Below, one piece after another: positions 9,391-19,267 of a stretch of DNA of 34,151 nucleotides. The notes under the pieces were generated by a model that was not told where the DNA came from, did not search any database, and saw only the letters and a list, made by a program, of their open reading frames with translations. The DNA comes from Parvularia atlantis (lineage: Eukaryota > Opisthokonta > Rotosphaerida): assembly GCA_943704415.1 (NCBI GenBank), contig CALSCO010001937.1, forward strand, positions 1 to 34,151, in the 5' to 3' direction. The position numbers and the translations under genes are program-made. Within the stretch, counting starts at the first letter, position 1; each line of letters starts with the position of its first letter.

Positions 9391-10344
9391 CTACACGCGC
9401 CGGTACACGAACGCATTGATTGCGCCCTTGCCGTAGCGGTAGCGCTTGTTGTGCACGAGCTCGAGGCCCGGCTGGGCCAATGCGCGGGTCAGCGAAATGA
9501 CGCGCGCCCCGGCCTTGAGCCGCTGCACCTGCGGCGGGCGCGCAGCCGTGAGCGGGCGGGCGGCCCGTGCCCACGCGCGCACGCAACCTTGCCCAGCAGC
9601 TGCGCCATCATCTCGTCGTCGAAGCACGTCGCCGCGGCGAAGACGACGTCGCCGTCTGACCAGTCGTACGCGAACGAGTCGTGCAGCACCGGGCGGATGT
9701 CGCGGCACGCGAGTGCCGGGCCGTCAGGCCGGTCAAGCAGCGCGCGCACGGCCCGCTCGGCCGCCGCGTGCAGGTCCTGCGCGACACAAAGCGCGTCAGC
9801 GACGGCACAGAGGCGCGCTCACACACACCGTCAGGATCTCGATGCCGACCGCGCGTGCGAACGGGAAGCACGCCGCCGCCGCCACCAACGCCTTGCCCGT
9901 GCCCGAGCCAATGTCGTAGAAGACGTCGCCGGCGCGCGGCGGGGCCTGGCTCAGCAGCTCCACGAACGAGCCCATGTCGACCTCGCCGTACGTGAGCGAG
10001 CCGTTGAAGACGCTGAGCGTTCATCGCGCGCGTGCGCCTGAGACCACGCCACCCCGACGGCACGTGCCGCACCCTTGCTCGCGCAGCCGCTGCCGCTCGC
10101 CCTTCGAGATGCTGTACCCGTCCACGCCCGCAAACACGTCCGCGAGCGCGCGCAGCCGCTCGGCCGCGTCGGCTGGCACGGCCTGCTGCTGCTCCTCCAG
10201 ACGCGCGCGCTTGATCTGAGCGTCGTCGTCCTCATCTTGCTGCTGCTGCTGCTCCTCCGCCTCCTCATCGTCGTCCTCCTCCTCCGTGTGGTCGCTGTGC
10301 TCGGCGCGCTCGTCGTCGGCCTGCTTTCGCTTTTCGCCGCTCAT
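9391..10344 (-). CDS. DOT1-like SAM-dependent methyltransferase
   Basis: This is a Rossmann-fold methyltransferase of about 250 residues in four exons. The N-terminus is acidic and Gln-rich (EEEDDDEEAEEQQQQQDEDD) with a KRKQ and a KRAR basic patch, suggesting a nuclear or chromatin role. The catalytic part reads FNGSLTYGEVDMGSFVELL, then the SAM loop FYDIGSGTGKALVAAAACFP, the acidic loop AVGIEILTDLHAAA and the motif IV region WSDGDVVFAAATCFDDEMM, followed by RLKAGARVISLTRAL. The LTYGEVD, D.GSG.GK and GIE elements resemble Dot1. However, Dot1's NNFAF motif is replaced by ATCFD, the pattern I associate with protist DOT1-domain proteins. H3K79 activity is therefore uncertain. The start lies only 22 bp after the RRP45 stop. 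Confidence 0.7.
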
Positions 10345-10366
10345 CACGCTCACAAAGAAGTGCGTG

Positions 10367-11643
10367 TCAGCTCTCTGCCGCCTGTTCCTGTGCCGGCGCC
10401 TCGTCTTGCTCCTTCAGCGCGCGCTTGATCTGCGCGTGCAGCTCACCCACCTTGACGCCGGCAATCTTGGTGCAGTTGAGCACCTGCGCCGCGCTCAGCG
10501 GTGTCCCGCCCGCCTGGCCGCCCCGCCCGGGTCAGCGCAGGCCGCCGGCCGTGGCGTGCGGCGCACCTTGGATACGGCGCAGACCTCCTTCTGCGCGTTC
10601 ATTGTGATCGTCATCTGACCCGACATGACCTGCTCCTCCAGCAGGCTCGGGTCGACGACCAGATGCTCCCTGCGCGCTCGCCGGCACCAGCGTCAGCTTC
10701 GCCCACCGGCTGTGCACGCGCCACGGACGGCACCCGGGCTCGAAGAAGCCGAACGAGACGCAGATCGGCGTGTGGTGCACCGACAGCGGCACGCCGGGCT
10801 TCTCGTCAAGCGGATGCTGCGGAGCGGGCGCGTGAGCACACGCAGCAATAGCAGCAGCCACGGCAGCGCAGACGCACGATCACAACCTGCCCGTCCGCCA
10901 CAGTGACCTCGGGCCGCCGGAAACGCAGCAGCGCGGCCACCGCGGCGACGCACGCGCAGTCGATGATGTTGCCGTCGTGGTCGAGCACGTGCACGTCCAC
11001 CCGCACGGACCAGACCTGCGTTCTCGGGGCGTGAGTGCCGCCCTCGCGCGGCTCTGGAGGCACCTGCTCCTCGGGCACAATGCACAGGCCCTCGGTGTCG
11101 ATGGCGCGGCTCTGGCGCAACGCGCGCTCGAGCATGCGCGTGATATGGATCGTCTCGTCGGTCGGTCTGGGGGGAAGCGATGCTGCCGTCAGGGCCGCGG
11201 AAGCCGCGGCGCCCGCGCGCGCGCGCCACACCGCCCGTCGAACCGCGCCGAGGCCATGGGCGAGAACTCGACGTTGACCGCGAGGAAGCCGTCGGTCGGC
11301 CGGTCCGGGTACGGCCGCACGGCCTCGCACGACACCTTGGCCAGGGTGCTGTCCGCCGGCCGCACCGTGTGAGCGTCCCCGGCCCTCCCGCACATAGGGG
11401 GGCCTGCGCACCGCGTCCGCCCGTACTGGACCTCCACATGGCCAAGGTCGCTCAGGCTGAACGCGAACTGCACGCGGCGCACGTCGTACACGCCGCGGCC
11501 GTCGACGCGGAAGCCCTGCGCGGCAGCCGTACGCCTCGTCAGCGCTCCGTGGTGCGCGCTGCAGCACCCCGCAAACGCGCCTGCGCCAGCGACGCGAGCA
11601 CCGTGTCGCGCTCGCTGCTCGACAACGAGCCGGCCGCCGCCAT
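10367..11643 (-). CDS. RRP45: Exosome core subunit RRP45/EXOSC9
   Basis: This is an RNase PH-like subunit of the nine-subunit RNA exosome ring, which degrades and trims RNA 3' ends. Eight exons give GFRVDGRGVYDVRRVQF, VEVQYGRTRTLAKVSCEAVR, NVEFSPMASARFDGR, RMLERALRQSRAIDTEGLCI, WSVRVDVHVLDHDGNIIDCA, FRRPEVTVADGQVVI, VPLSVHHTPICVSFGFFEPG, then EHLVVDPSLLEEQVMSGQM and VLNCTKIAGVKVGELHAQ. These align throughout with human EXOSC9. The first intron (11516-11580) appears to be GC-AG. The EPG/EHLVVDP junction uses GTGCCG, not the apparent frameshift seen if that intron is ignored. It shares a 41-bp divergent promoter with EMG1. TRF4, which adenylates exosome substrates, is encoded in the same window. 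Confidence 0.92.
11516..11580 (-). other. GC-AG intron in RRP45
   Basis: Joining LSSSERDTVLASLAQ to GFRVDGR in the right phase needs the donor CAG|GCGCGTTTGCG and the acceptor CCGCGCAG. It contains CTGAC as a plausible branch site. A GT donor in the correct phase exists only farther upstream (GTGCTC after ERDT) and would remove conserved-looking helix sequence. Confidence 0.55.
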
Positions 11644-11684
11644 GGTTTATGCTTGGCTGCAACGTGAAGGAAGGCCACGTGGCG
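11644..11684. promoter_or_regulatory. 41-bp divergent promoter RRP45 / EMG1 with E-box
   Basis: The 41 bp between two divergent start codons contain a perfect CACGTG E-box at 11676-11681 (context GGCCACGTGGCG). Both flanking genes act in RNA or ribosome maturation. A class B bHLH factor that would recognise CACGTG is encoded at 5060-6068. Binding is inferred, not shown. Confidence 0.5.
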
Positions 11685-12616
11685 ATGGCTGCACTCGGAC
11701 CGAAGGAGCCGTCGCTGCCGCGCACGTTCAAGGTGCGGCTGGCGGCTGGCGGCTGCCGGGTGGTGGCGGCGGCGAGGGGCGGCGTGGCTGACGCGTGTGC
11801 GGCACGGACGGCAGGAGAAGGAGTCGCAGAAGCGGCTCATTGTCGTGCTCGAGGGCGCAACGCTCGAGACGACCAAGGTCGGCAAGTCCAGCACGTTCGA
11901 GCTGCTCAACTGCGACGACCACCAGAGCATCCTCAAGAAGAACAACCTCGACTTTGCCGACTACCGCCCGGACATCACGCACCAGGTGGCCGCGTGCGCG
12001 CCCGTGCGCGTGTGCTGAGACGACGGCCGCGCAGTGCCTCCTCACGCTGCTTGACAGCCCGCTCAACAAGGCCGGGCTGCTGCAGGTCTACATCCACACG
12101 GCCAAGAACGTGCTGATCGAGATCAACCCGCACACGCGCGTCCCACGCACCTACAAGCGCTTCGCGGGGCTGATGGGTGTGGCACCGCTCACGGCACGCA
12201 TTTGCTCGCTGACCGCCGCCGCCGGCGCACGCGCACGCAGTGCAGCTGCTGCACAAGCTCAGCATCCGCGCGACCAACGGGCCCGAGAAGCTGCTCAAGG
12301 TGATCAAGAACCCCGTGACGGACCACCTGCCAACGGGCGCGCGGCGGATAGGTGCCGTGCGCGCGCGCGCTCGGCACCCGCTCACCGCGACGCAGGCCTC
12401 TCGTACCAGGCCGACAAGTGCGTGCGGCTGAAGGACTACGTGACGACGCTGCCGCCGGGCGAGCCCGTCGTGTTCATCTGCGGCGCGTTTGCGCACGGGC
12501 AGGCCGACCTGTCGATCGCAGACGAGACGATCGCCGTGAGCGAGTACCCGCTCTCGGCCTCGGTCGTCTGCGGCAAGCTGTGCTGCGCGTTTGAGGACAT
12601 GTGGGGTGTGTTGTAG
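11685..12616 (+). CDS. EMG1: 18S rRNA pseudouridine N1-methyltransferase EMG1/NEP1
   Basis: EMG1 is a nucleolar SPOUT-class methyltransferase that acts on 18S rRNA (the hypermodified m1acp3-psi site) and is needed for 40S assembly. Five exons give [19 protein letters not shown], then [110 protein letters not shown] and [19 protein letters not shown]. The C-terminal SAM-binding trefoil knot is complete: [29 protein letters not shown] and WGVL at the terminus, as in the human protein. The ATG at 11685 is the only one placing this exon in phase. The aldo-keto reductase starts 24 bp after its stop. Confidence 0.95.
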
Positions 12617-12640
12617 AAGGGCACTTTGCACCCAGACGTG

Positions 12641-13762
12641 ATGACCCCGCGCGCGTTCGCATCGGCCGTGCCGCGCCTCGCTTTTGGCGCGGGCACGGCG
12701 TGGTACTCGGGCGCCGACGCCAACGCGCACGGCCGCCCGCTCAACGCCGCCCTCGTCGCGTCCCAGCGCCAGGCGCTCGAGGCCGGCATTGTGCACGTTG
12801 ACGCGGCCGAGATCTATGTGCGCTACACGGCGATCGGCCTGTGCTGACCGCGCGTCCTGCTGACACACCGGTCTCGCGCAGGGCACGGAGCAGGAGCAGG
12901 GCCAGGCCATCCGCGAGTTCCTCGCCGCGAGCAACGGCCGCGTGCGGCGCGAGGACCTCTTCGTGACGACCAAGGTGTACCCGCACATCACCGACATCCG
13001 CGGCGCTGTGAAGGCCTCGCTCGCGCGTCTGGGCCTGGCGTACCTGGACTTGTACCTGATCCACGTGCGTTCGCGCGCGGGCCGTGCTGCGCCGCACGCC
13101 GGCTCACCGCGCGTGCCTGCGCAGGCACCGTGGATCGCCGATCACGGCTACAAGGGCACGCTGGCCGACGCATGGCGCGAGATGGAGGCGCTGGTCGACG
13201 CGGGCCTCGTGCGCTACATCGGTGTGAGCAACTTCCTCGAGCCGCACCTGGACGAGGTGCTGGCGGCGTGCCGCATCGCGCCCGTCGTCAACCAGATCGA
13301 GTACAACCGTGCGTTCCTGCTTTGCGCGACCGACGGACCAACCGACGGACCGCGGCCGCAGCCTACCTGCAGCAGCGCGACCTCCTGGCCTACTGCAAGC
13401 AGCGCGACATCATGATCGCGTGCTACGCCCCGCTCAGCAGCCTCATGCGCGCGACGGGCGGCCCGGTCGACGCGGTCGTGGACGAGATCGCCGCGCGCCA
13501 CGGCAAGACGCCCGCACAGGTCCTGCTCAAGTGGTCGCTGGCCAAGGTGGTGCTGTGCCCCCGCGCGCTGTGCCCGCGCAGTATTGACGCCGCCGCACAG
13601 GACCACATCGTCGTCACGACCACGTCCAATGCGGAGCGCATGGCCGAGTACGTTGGCGCGACCGCGGCCGACTTTGTGCTCAGCGGCGACGAGATCGCGC
13701 GCATCGACGACGAGGGCACCAAGAAGCACTACCGCCACTTCTGGACGCGCAAGTTTGCGTGA
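12641..13762 (+). CDS. Aldo-keto reductase (AKR superfamily)
   Basis: The gene encodes an NADPH-dependent carbonyl reductase of about 290 residues in five exons. The AKR barrel is clear: VPRLAFGAGTAWYSG, HVDAAEIY (Asp and Tyr of the tetrad), EDLFVTTKVYP (catalytic Lys), YLDLYLIH (catalytic His), LADAWREMEALVDAGLVRYI, GVSNFLEPHLDEVLAA, PVVNQIEYNPYLQQ, IACYAPLSSL, GKTPAQVLLKWSLAK and HIVVTTTSNAERMAEY. Asp, Tyr, Lys and His are all present, so it should be active. Substrate is unknown. Its stop is 7 bp from the stop of the convergent golgin gene, and its start is 24 bp after EMG1. Confidence 0.9.
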
Positions 13763-13769
13763 AGCCGCT

Positions 13770-16459
13770 CTACCCTGGCATCTGTTCCAGTTTGCGGCTC
13801 TCTTCCTTCGACAGCTCCAGCACGGTCGTGAGCACGGGCACCAGTTGCTGCGCGGCCGCACGTGTGAGGCGCGGTGCGTGCCACCACAAGGGAGCGCGCA
13901 CACCTTGCGTCGCGCGCTGTTGGCGTGCACAAACTGCAGCACGATGTTCTTGAGGTACCTGCAGTGCGTGCACTCGTCAGCGGCCGCAGCACGCGATCGC
14001 GACCAGGCGCGCACTCGAGATTGTGCGTCTCGCGCCGCTGCATGCGCTCCAGGCGCTGGACCTCCTCGCGCAGGATCTGCGCGCGGCGTGTGACACTCAG
14101 CCACACAACGGCCGCACCGGCCACGAACCCGTTCGAGCGCCTTCCACGCCTGCGCTTGCTGCTCCGCGTCGGCGAGGACGTGCTGCAGCGTCTTGATCTG
14201 CTCGCTCTGCGCCGCTGCAGCACGGCCGCACCGGACTTAGCCTGCGGCAGCCGCAGCCCCGCGTGCCGCACCGAGCTCCTGCTCGAGCCCCGCGACGGTC
14301 ATCGACTTGAGCAGCTGCTCGTTCTCGCGCGCGTACACCTCAGCAAAGGCCGTGCCGTTGGTCGCGACGCTCAGGGGTGGCGGCGACCCATCAGTCTGCA
14401 ATTGCAGCTGCTGCACGCCACGGCGACTGTGAGCTGCGAGAAGGCCAGACAAAGGCGCGCAGAGCGTACGTGACGCGTGTTGACCTGCCCGCCGAGGCTG
14501 TCCTGCAGATGCAGCGCCGCGGTCAGCCGCGCCACATGTGCGTCCTTCTGCGCCACAACGTCGTCGAAGCGCTGTCGCAGCAGCTTGAACTGCGAGTCCA
14601 GGTCGTTGTACTGCGCCGTGGCCTCTGCGCGCGCCGTCGTTGGTCCGCGCGCACGCAGCACACCAAAGCGCGGCGCACGGTTGCGCAGCACGGCCACCTC
14701 CTCGCGGCGCGCAGCTTCCGCCCGGCGCAGCTCCTCGCGCGCGTCAGCTAGCGACAGGCGCAGCTGCTCCGTCTCGCTGCGCGCCCCGGTCACGACCCAG
14801 CGACGCCCTGACGCTGCCCCGAGCACACCTCTGCCCCTCGGCCAACTGCCGCCGCAGGCTCTCCAGGTGCGCGGTCATGGCGTGCAGCTGGCGGCGCTGC
14901 GACTCGATCGTCGTGTTGAGCTCGGCCATCTCGCTGTCGCCGCGGTCAGTCTGACCAGTTCGAGCGACGCGCGGCCGCCGTACGTGACGCTTGCAGACGC
15001 TGCGGCTTGCCCGTCGTCCGCGCCTGCCACGCTGCCGTTGCGGCGCGCGGTCGAAACGTACGCTACGGTGCGAGCGCTCACGTCAGGCGACCGGCAGCGG
15101 GCTGCGCGGCCACGCGCCCTTGAGCTTGCGCAGCTTGTCCTCGAGCGCCTGCGCGCGCTTGCGGGTCAGTGGGCAGCAGCTTCCGACGCGCACGTGCCTT
15201 ATTCTCCCGTGCCAGCCGCGCCAGCTCGTTCTGCTCGCTTGCCGCTTCGCACGAAGCCGTCAACAACACCCCGACCGCAGCGAGCGAGCTGACGGCACCG
15301 CACCCGGGCCGGCCGTCAGCAGCCCGCGCACTCGCTGCAGCTCGGAGCGCAGCTGTGCGGCGGCCTCGCGCTCCTGTGCCAGTTGCTGTGTACCACGGGC
15401 GGCTCAGCTGTGGCCGCGCCGCGAGCGGCGCACCAGTCACCTCCTCCCGCGCGCCCACGATCACAGACAGCTCGGCCACGCGCTCCTCCTGGCGCGAGCT
15501 CTCCTCCCGCCGCAGCTGCACCTCCTGGTCGAGCGCCTGCGCGGCGGCCGGTGTGTCAGCCACCGCCATTGGCTTCCTTGAGCGCACGCGCGCCTTTCGG
15601 GCCTGGTCCAGGTCGCGCTGGAGCTTCTCGACGCGCTCGAGCGCGGCCGGGAAGCCTGCCGCCTGCCGCCTGAGTGCGTCCAGCTCGCCGCGGAGGGTCT
15701 GCACCCCGCGGCATCAGCATACGCGCGCAGCACAGTCGCTCGAACGGACGCACGGCCGCCTCCGCACGCGCTTGCTGCGCCTCGCCCGCCAGCCGCGCGC
15801 GCTCGGCGTCTGGCACGTCGCGTTGCGGCTGTGGCGGATTGGGCTGTTCCTACGGTGGCAGCGTGAGTGCGTCGCTGTGCAGGCAATGCGCCCGCGCACC
15901 TCGAGCTGTCTTCGCAGCTCGTCGAGCTCGGCCGATCGCTGCGCCAGACGCGTGTCGAGGATCACCTGCGCGCGCGTGCGGCTCCGGTGTGAGCCGATGC
16001 GGCGCGTAGTGTGTGTGGGGGTGCCTTCTGGCTGGCCGCGACGCGTAGCCGCTCGCTCAGCTCGTCGACCTGGTCGGTGCGCTCGGTCGCGCGCTCGAGC
16101 CGCGCGAGGACGTCGTCCAGCTGGCTCCGCGCGCCCTCATCAGCCGATGCGCGCCCGCAACGCACCAGCGGCGCACCCGGCCGAGCGATCCGCCCGGTGC
16201 CGCAATGGCCCCTCGCAGCTGCTCGGTCAGCGCGCGCAGCGTCGCCAGCTCGTCCGCGCGCTGCTGCCGCGCCTGCTGTGCGCGCGCGAGGCTGTCGTCG
16301 GCAGCGAGGGCGTGCTCGAAGTCATCGCGCTCGCGCTGCAGCCGCTTGTACGCCTTGACGGACGCTGTGCGGGCGCCGCGGTGTGGGGTTCGCGGCCAGC
16401 GGATGGGGCTGCCGCGCACCGGCGAGCGCCGTCCGATGTCGTGCTAGTTCATCGGCCAT
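13770..16459 (-). CDS. GRIP-domain golgin, long coiled-coil Golgi tether
   Basis: This is a coiled-coil protein expected on the trans-Golgi through Arl1. The body is continuous heptad-like sequence over most of its length, for example KAYKRLQRERDDFEHALAAD, RLAQRSAELDELRRQLEVR, QLSLADAREELRRAEAARRE and FKLLRQRFDDVVAQKDAHV. The C-terminus supplies the identification: RMQRRETHNLE, YLKNIVLQFVHA, then QLVPVLTTVLELSKEESRKL before the stop. This is a GRIP domain with its conserved Tyr and the LVPV.T.L.LS.EE block. The many short introns were not all resolved, so the protein length (perhaps 700 residues) is approximate. The start at 16459 (MADELARHR) is favoured, but an upstream in-frame Met exists. 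Which golgin (GCC, IMH1 or golgin-245 type) cannot be decided. Confidence 0.78.
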
Positions 16460-16666
16460 ATATGTATCGTTCGATTTGTGCAGCAGCGGCGAACGCGTAC
16501 ACATAGGGGGGGGGCCTATGTCACGGTGTTGCGATGAGTCAACACTCACTCACGCGCGACTCATTGCGGCGGCCGGCGAGCGCATAAGAGGCGCTCGCGG
16601 CCGCGCCGAGGGGGACAGGCATCCTCTGCGCAGCACATCTGCCAAGCAGCAACACCACCCACTGCC
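16460..16666. promoter_or_regulatory. Divergent promoter region, golgin / NDUFA4-like
   Basis: This is a 207-bp gap. A TATATG element lies just before the golgin start. An inverted repeat ACATAGG/CCTATGT (16501-16507 and 16515-16521) encloses seven G. A TGAGTCA site of AP-1/Gcn4 type lies at 16535-16541, and its core ATGAGTC recurs inverted as GACTCAT at 16558-16564. Functions are inferred from motif resemblance only. Confidence 0.45.
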
Positions 16667-16984
16667 ATGGCCTTCTTCCGCCGCCTCCTCGGCCCGATGT
16701 ACGAGCCCGCCGCCGTCCCGCTCTTCGTCGCCGTTACGGGCGTGCTCTCGTTCGCTGCGTTCAGCGGTGTGCGCGCGGCGATGCACCCGGACGTGGCCTG
16801 GAACCACCACGAGGTGCCCTGGGCCCACATGGACCCCAACCAGAAGCCGATGGTGCGCGCGATACAGTCCGCGCCCCGCTCCGTCGCCGCTGACACGACC
16901 CGCCAGCACCTGCTCCTGCCGCACGCCGAGGCGTACGACCGCGTGTTTGAAGCGCGCCGCAAGAGCGAGGCGCAGGACGCCTGA
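16667..16984 (+). CDS. NDUFA4/MLRQ-like respiratory-chain accessory subunit
   Basis: This is an intronless 105-residue protein with one membrane helix near the N-terminus (AVPLFVAVTGVLSFAAFSGV). The sequence just after it, RAAMHPDVAWNHHEVPWAHM then DPNQKPM, parallels human NDUFA4 (RLALFNPDVCWD, then EPWNKLGPNDQYKF). That protein was first assigned to complex I and later to cytochrome c oxidase. The C-terminal 40 residues (VFEARRKSEAQDA end) have no clear counterpart. The protein presumably sits in the mitochondrial inner membrane. The match is short, so another small inner-membrane protein cannot be excluded. Confidence 0.6.
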   Translation: MAFFRRLLGPMYEPAAVPLFVAVTGVLSFAAFSGVRAAMHPDVAWNHHEVPWAHMDPNQKPMVRAIQSAPRSVAADTTRQHLLLPHAEAYDRVFEARRKSEAQDA

Positions 16985-17244
16985 TATGCTGTTTACCTTG
17001 TTCAGCCGCTGCTGGTCAGAAGTTCTTTGCACACAAGACCGGGCCGGGCCCGCACTCTGCTGCCATGACAGCATCCCGCTCCGAGACATGCACGGCAGCA
17101 CACAACAGCCCGCACGGCGGCGGTGTGGTTTTTGAGGGGCGGAAGGGACAGATTGGGTGGGCGGACGCAGGACGCAGACGGGACGGAAGGGGATGAGCGG
17201 GGGGAAAGAAAACAGACATGGGGGGGACGAAGTGGGCGGACGGC
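16985..17244. other. Convergent 3' spacer, NDUFA4-like / eEF1A
   Basis: At 260 bp this is the longest spacer in the window. On the eEF1A strand the half nearest its stop codon is strongly pyrimidine-rich (for example GTCTGTTTTCTTTCCCCCCG), as in 3' UTRs of very highly expressed genes. No ORF of coding character is visible. Confidence 0.45.
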
Positions 17245-19267
17245 TCACTTCTTCTTGCCGGCCGGGGCCGCGGCCTTGGCGGCGCCCTTGCCCTTCTCCT
17301 CCTTCTTCTTCTCGTCGACGGCCTTCTCGACCTCCTTGATGACACCGACGGCGACCGTCTGGCGCATGTCGCGCACGGCGAAGCGGCCCAGGGGCGGGTA
17401 GTCAGAGAACGACTCGACGCACATGGGCTTCATCGGGATCATCTTGACGATGGCGGCGTCGCCCGACTTGACGAACCTGCGGCACCGTCAGCGACCCGAC
17501 CCGCGCACTCACACGACAAACAGACGCACTTGGGGTTCTCCTCAAGCGTCTTGCCCGAGCGGCGGTCGATCTTCTCCTGCAGCTCGGCGAACTTGCAGGC
17601 AATGTGGGCCGTGTGGCAGTCGAGCACTGGCGCGTAGCCGGCGCCGATCTGGCCGGGGTGGTTGAGGACGATGACCTGGGCCTTGAACGAGGCCGACTCC
17701 TTGGCGGGCTGGTTCTTCGAGTCCGACGCGACGAAGCCGCGGCGCAGCTCCTTGACCGACACGTTCTTGACGTTGAAGCCGACGTTGTCGCCGGGCACGG
17801 CCTCCTGCAGCTGCTCGTGGTGCATCTCGACCGACTTGACCTCAGTCGAGAGGTTGGACGGGGCGAAGGTCACGACCATGTTGGGCTTGAGCACGCCCGT
17901 CTCGACACGGCCGACGGGGACGGTGCCGATGCCGCCGATCTTGTACACGTCCTGCAGCGGCAGGCGCAGGGGCTTCTCGGTCGGGCGCGAGGGCGGCTCG
18001 ATCGCGTCGAGGGCCTCGACCAGGGTGACGCCCTTGACTTCCGCGCCCTTCTTGTCGAGCTTCTTCCACCCCTTGAACCAGGGCATGTTGGCCGACGCCT
18101 CGAGCATGTTGTCGCCGTGCCAGCCCGAGATGGGGACGAACGGCACTGTGTCCGGGTTGTAGCCGACCTGGCGGCGCGCGGCGCTGCCGTCAGTACACGA
18201 AAGCACACGCTTGCGCGCGCGCACGCGCGCACCTTCTTCACGTACGCGCTGACCTCCTTCTTGATCTCCTCAAAGCGCTCCTCCGAGTACTTGGTCGCGT
18301 CCATCTTGTTGACGGCGACGATCATCTGCTTCACACCGAGCGTGAAGGCGAGCAGGGCGTGCTCGCGCGTCTGGCCGTCCTTCGAGATACCGGCCTCGAA
18401 CTCGCCCGTGCCGCCGGCGATGATGAGGATGGCGCAATCGGCCTTTGCGCACGCGCGAGCGATGGGGAGGGGGAAAAAAAAAAATCAGCACCCAGGCAAA
18501 CGAGCGCGCGCGCGCGCGCGCGAAGGAGAGCGCACCTGCGAGGTGCCCGTGATCATGTTCTTGATGAAGTCGCGGTGGCCGGGGGCGTCGATGACCGTCA
18601 CGTAGAACTGCTTGGTCTCGAACTTCCACAGGGCAATGTCGATGGTGATGCCACGCTCGCGCTCGGCCTTGAGCTTGTCCAGCACCCAGGCGTACTTGAA
18701 CGAGCCCTTGCCCATGTCGGCCGCATCCTTCTCGAACTTCTCGATCGTGCGCTTGTCGATGCCGCCAAGCTTGTAGATGAGGTGGCCGGTCGTGGTCGAC
18801 TGCGCAAGAGGACGGGGGGCCGTGCGTCAGTCAGTGGCCGTGCGGGGGTGGCGTGTGCTGCGAGCGCGGCCGCACCTTGCCGCTGTCGACGTGGCCGATG
18901 ACGACGACGTTGATGTGCCTGGTCAGCGCGGGCGCGCGGGGCGCGTCAGCCACCGGTCGATGACGGCGACTGGGTTGCGCCAGCCAGGAAAGAAAAGAAA
19001 AAAGCCGACGTGGAAAAGCCGTGACCACCCACCCGCCTCGCCCCGCGCCCGCGCGCGCGCTCGAGCGTCGGCCGGCCCGCGCGGGCGCGGGGACGAGGGA
19101 CACGGGCGCGGGCGCGCGACGGCAGACGACGGGGAAAAAAAAAAAGCGAGGAAAGAGAAAGAGCCGGTGCTGACGCGGCACGTGTGCGCCTCGCGCGGCG
19201 CGCGGCGGTGGAGGGAGGGCGCGGGCGGGGCGCGGTGGGGGCGAACGCACGTCTTCTCCTTGCCCAT
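17245..19267 (-). CDS. TEF1: Translation elongation factor eEF1A
   Basis: eEF1A is the GTPase that delivers aminoacyl-tRNA to the ribosome. Six exons give about 467 residues. Exon 1 is only MGKEKT. Then come [20 protein letters not shown] (P-loop), [13 protein letters not shown] (switch I), [16 protein letters not shown] (DxPG), [19 protein letters not shown] (NKMD) and [20 protein letters not shown]. The last includes the opisthokont insertion. Domains II and III continue through [80 protein letters not shown], and a Lys/Ala-rich tail ending APAGKKK. The intron after exon 1 (18919-19250) is 332 nt, far longer than others. The intron after GTSQ uses an AAG acceptor. The TEF1 symbol follows fungal usage. 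Confidence 0.97.
18919..19250 (-). other. Long first intron of eEF1A
   Basis: This 332-nt intron follows the codons for MGKEK plus two bases, in a window where most introns are 35-100 nt. It holds two pyrimidine tracts with long T runs (CTTTCTCTTTCCTCGCTTTT and CTTTTTTCTTTTCTTTCC), a CACGTG near 19179, and CTGAC before the CAG acceptor. Leader introns of eEF1A often enhance expression in other eukaryotes. That role is inferred here. No C/D or H/ACA snoRNA boxes were found. Confidence 0.75.

Noticed and set aside
10625-10710. Apparent one-base frameshift or 22-nt intron in RRP45 before VVDPSLLEE
   Set aside because: An ordinary intron starting GTGCCG after FFEPG and ending GCGCAG restores frame and gives EHLVVDP, as expected for the family.
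18919-19250. Possible intronic snoRNA in the eEF1A first intron
   Set aside because: No RTGATGA/CTGA pair or H/ACA boxes with suitable spacing were found.
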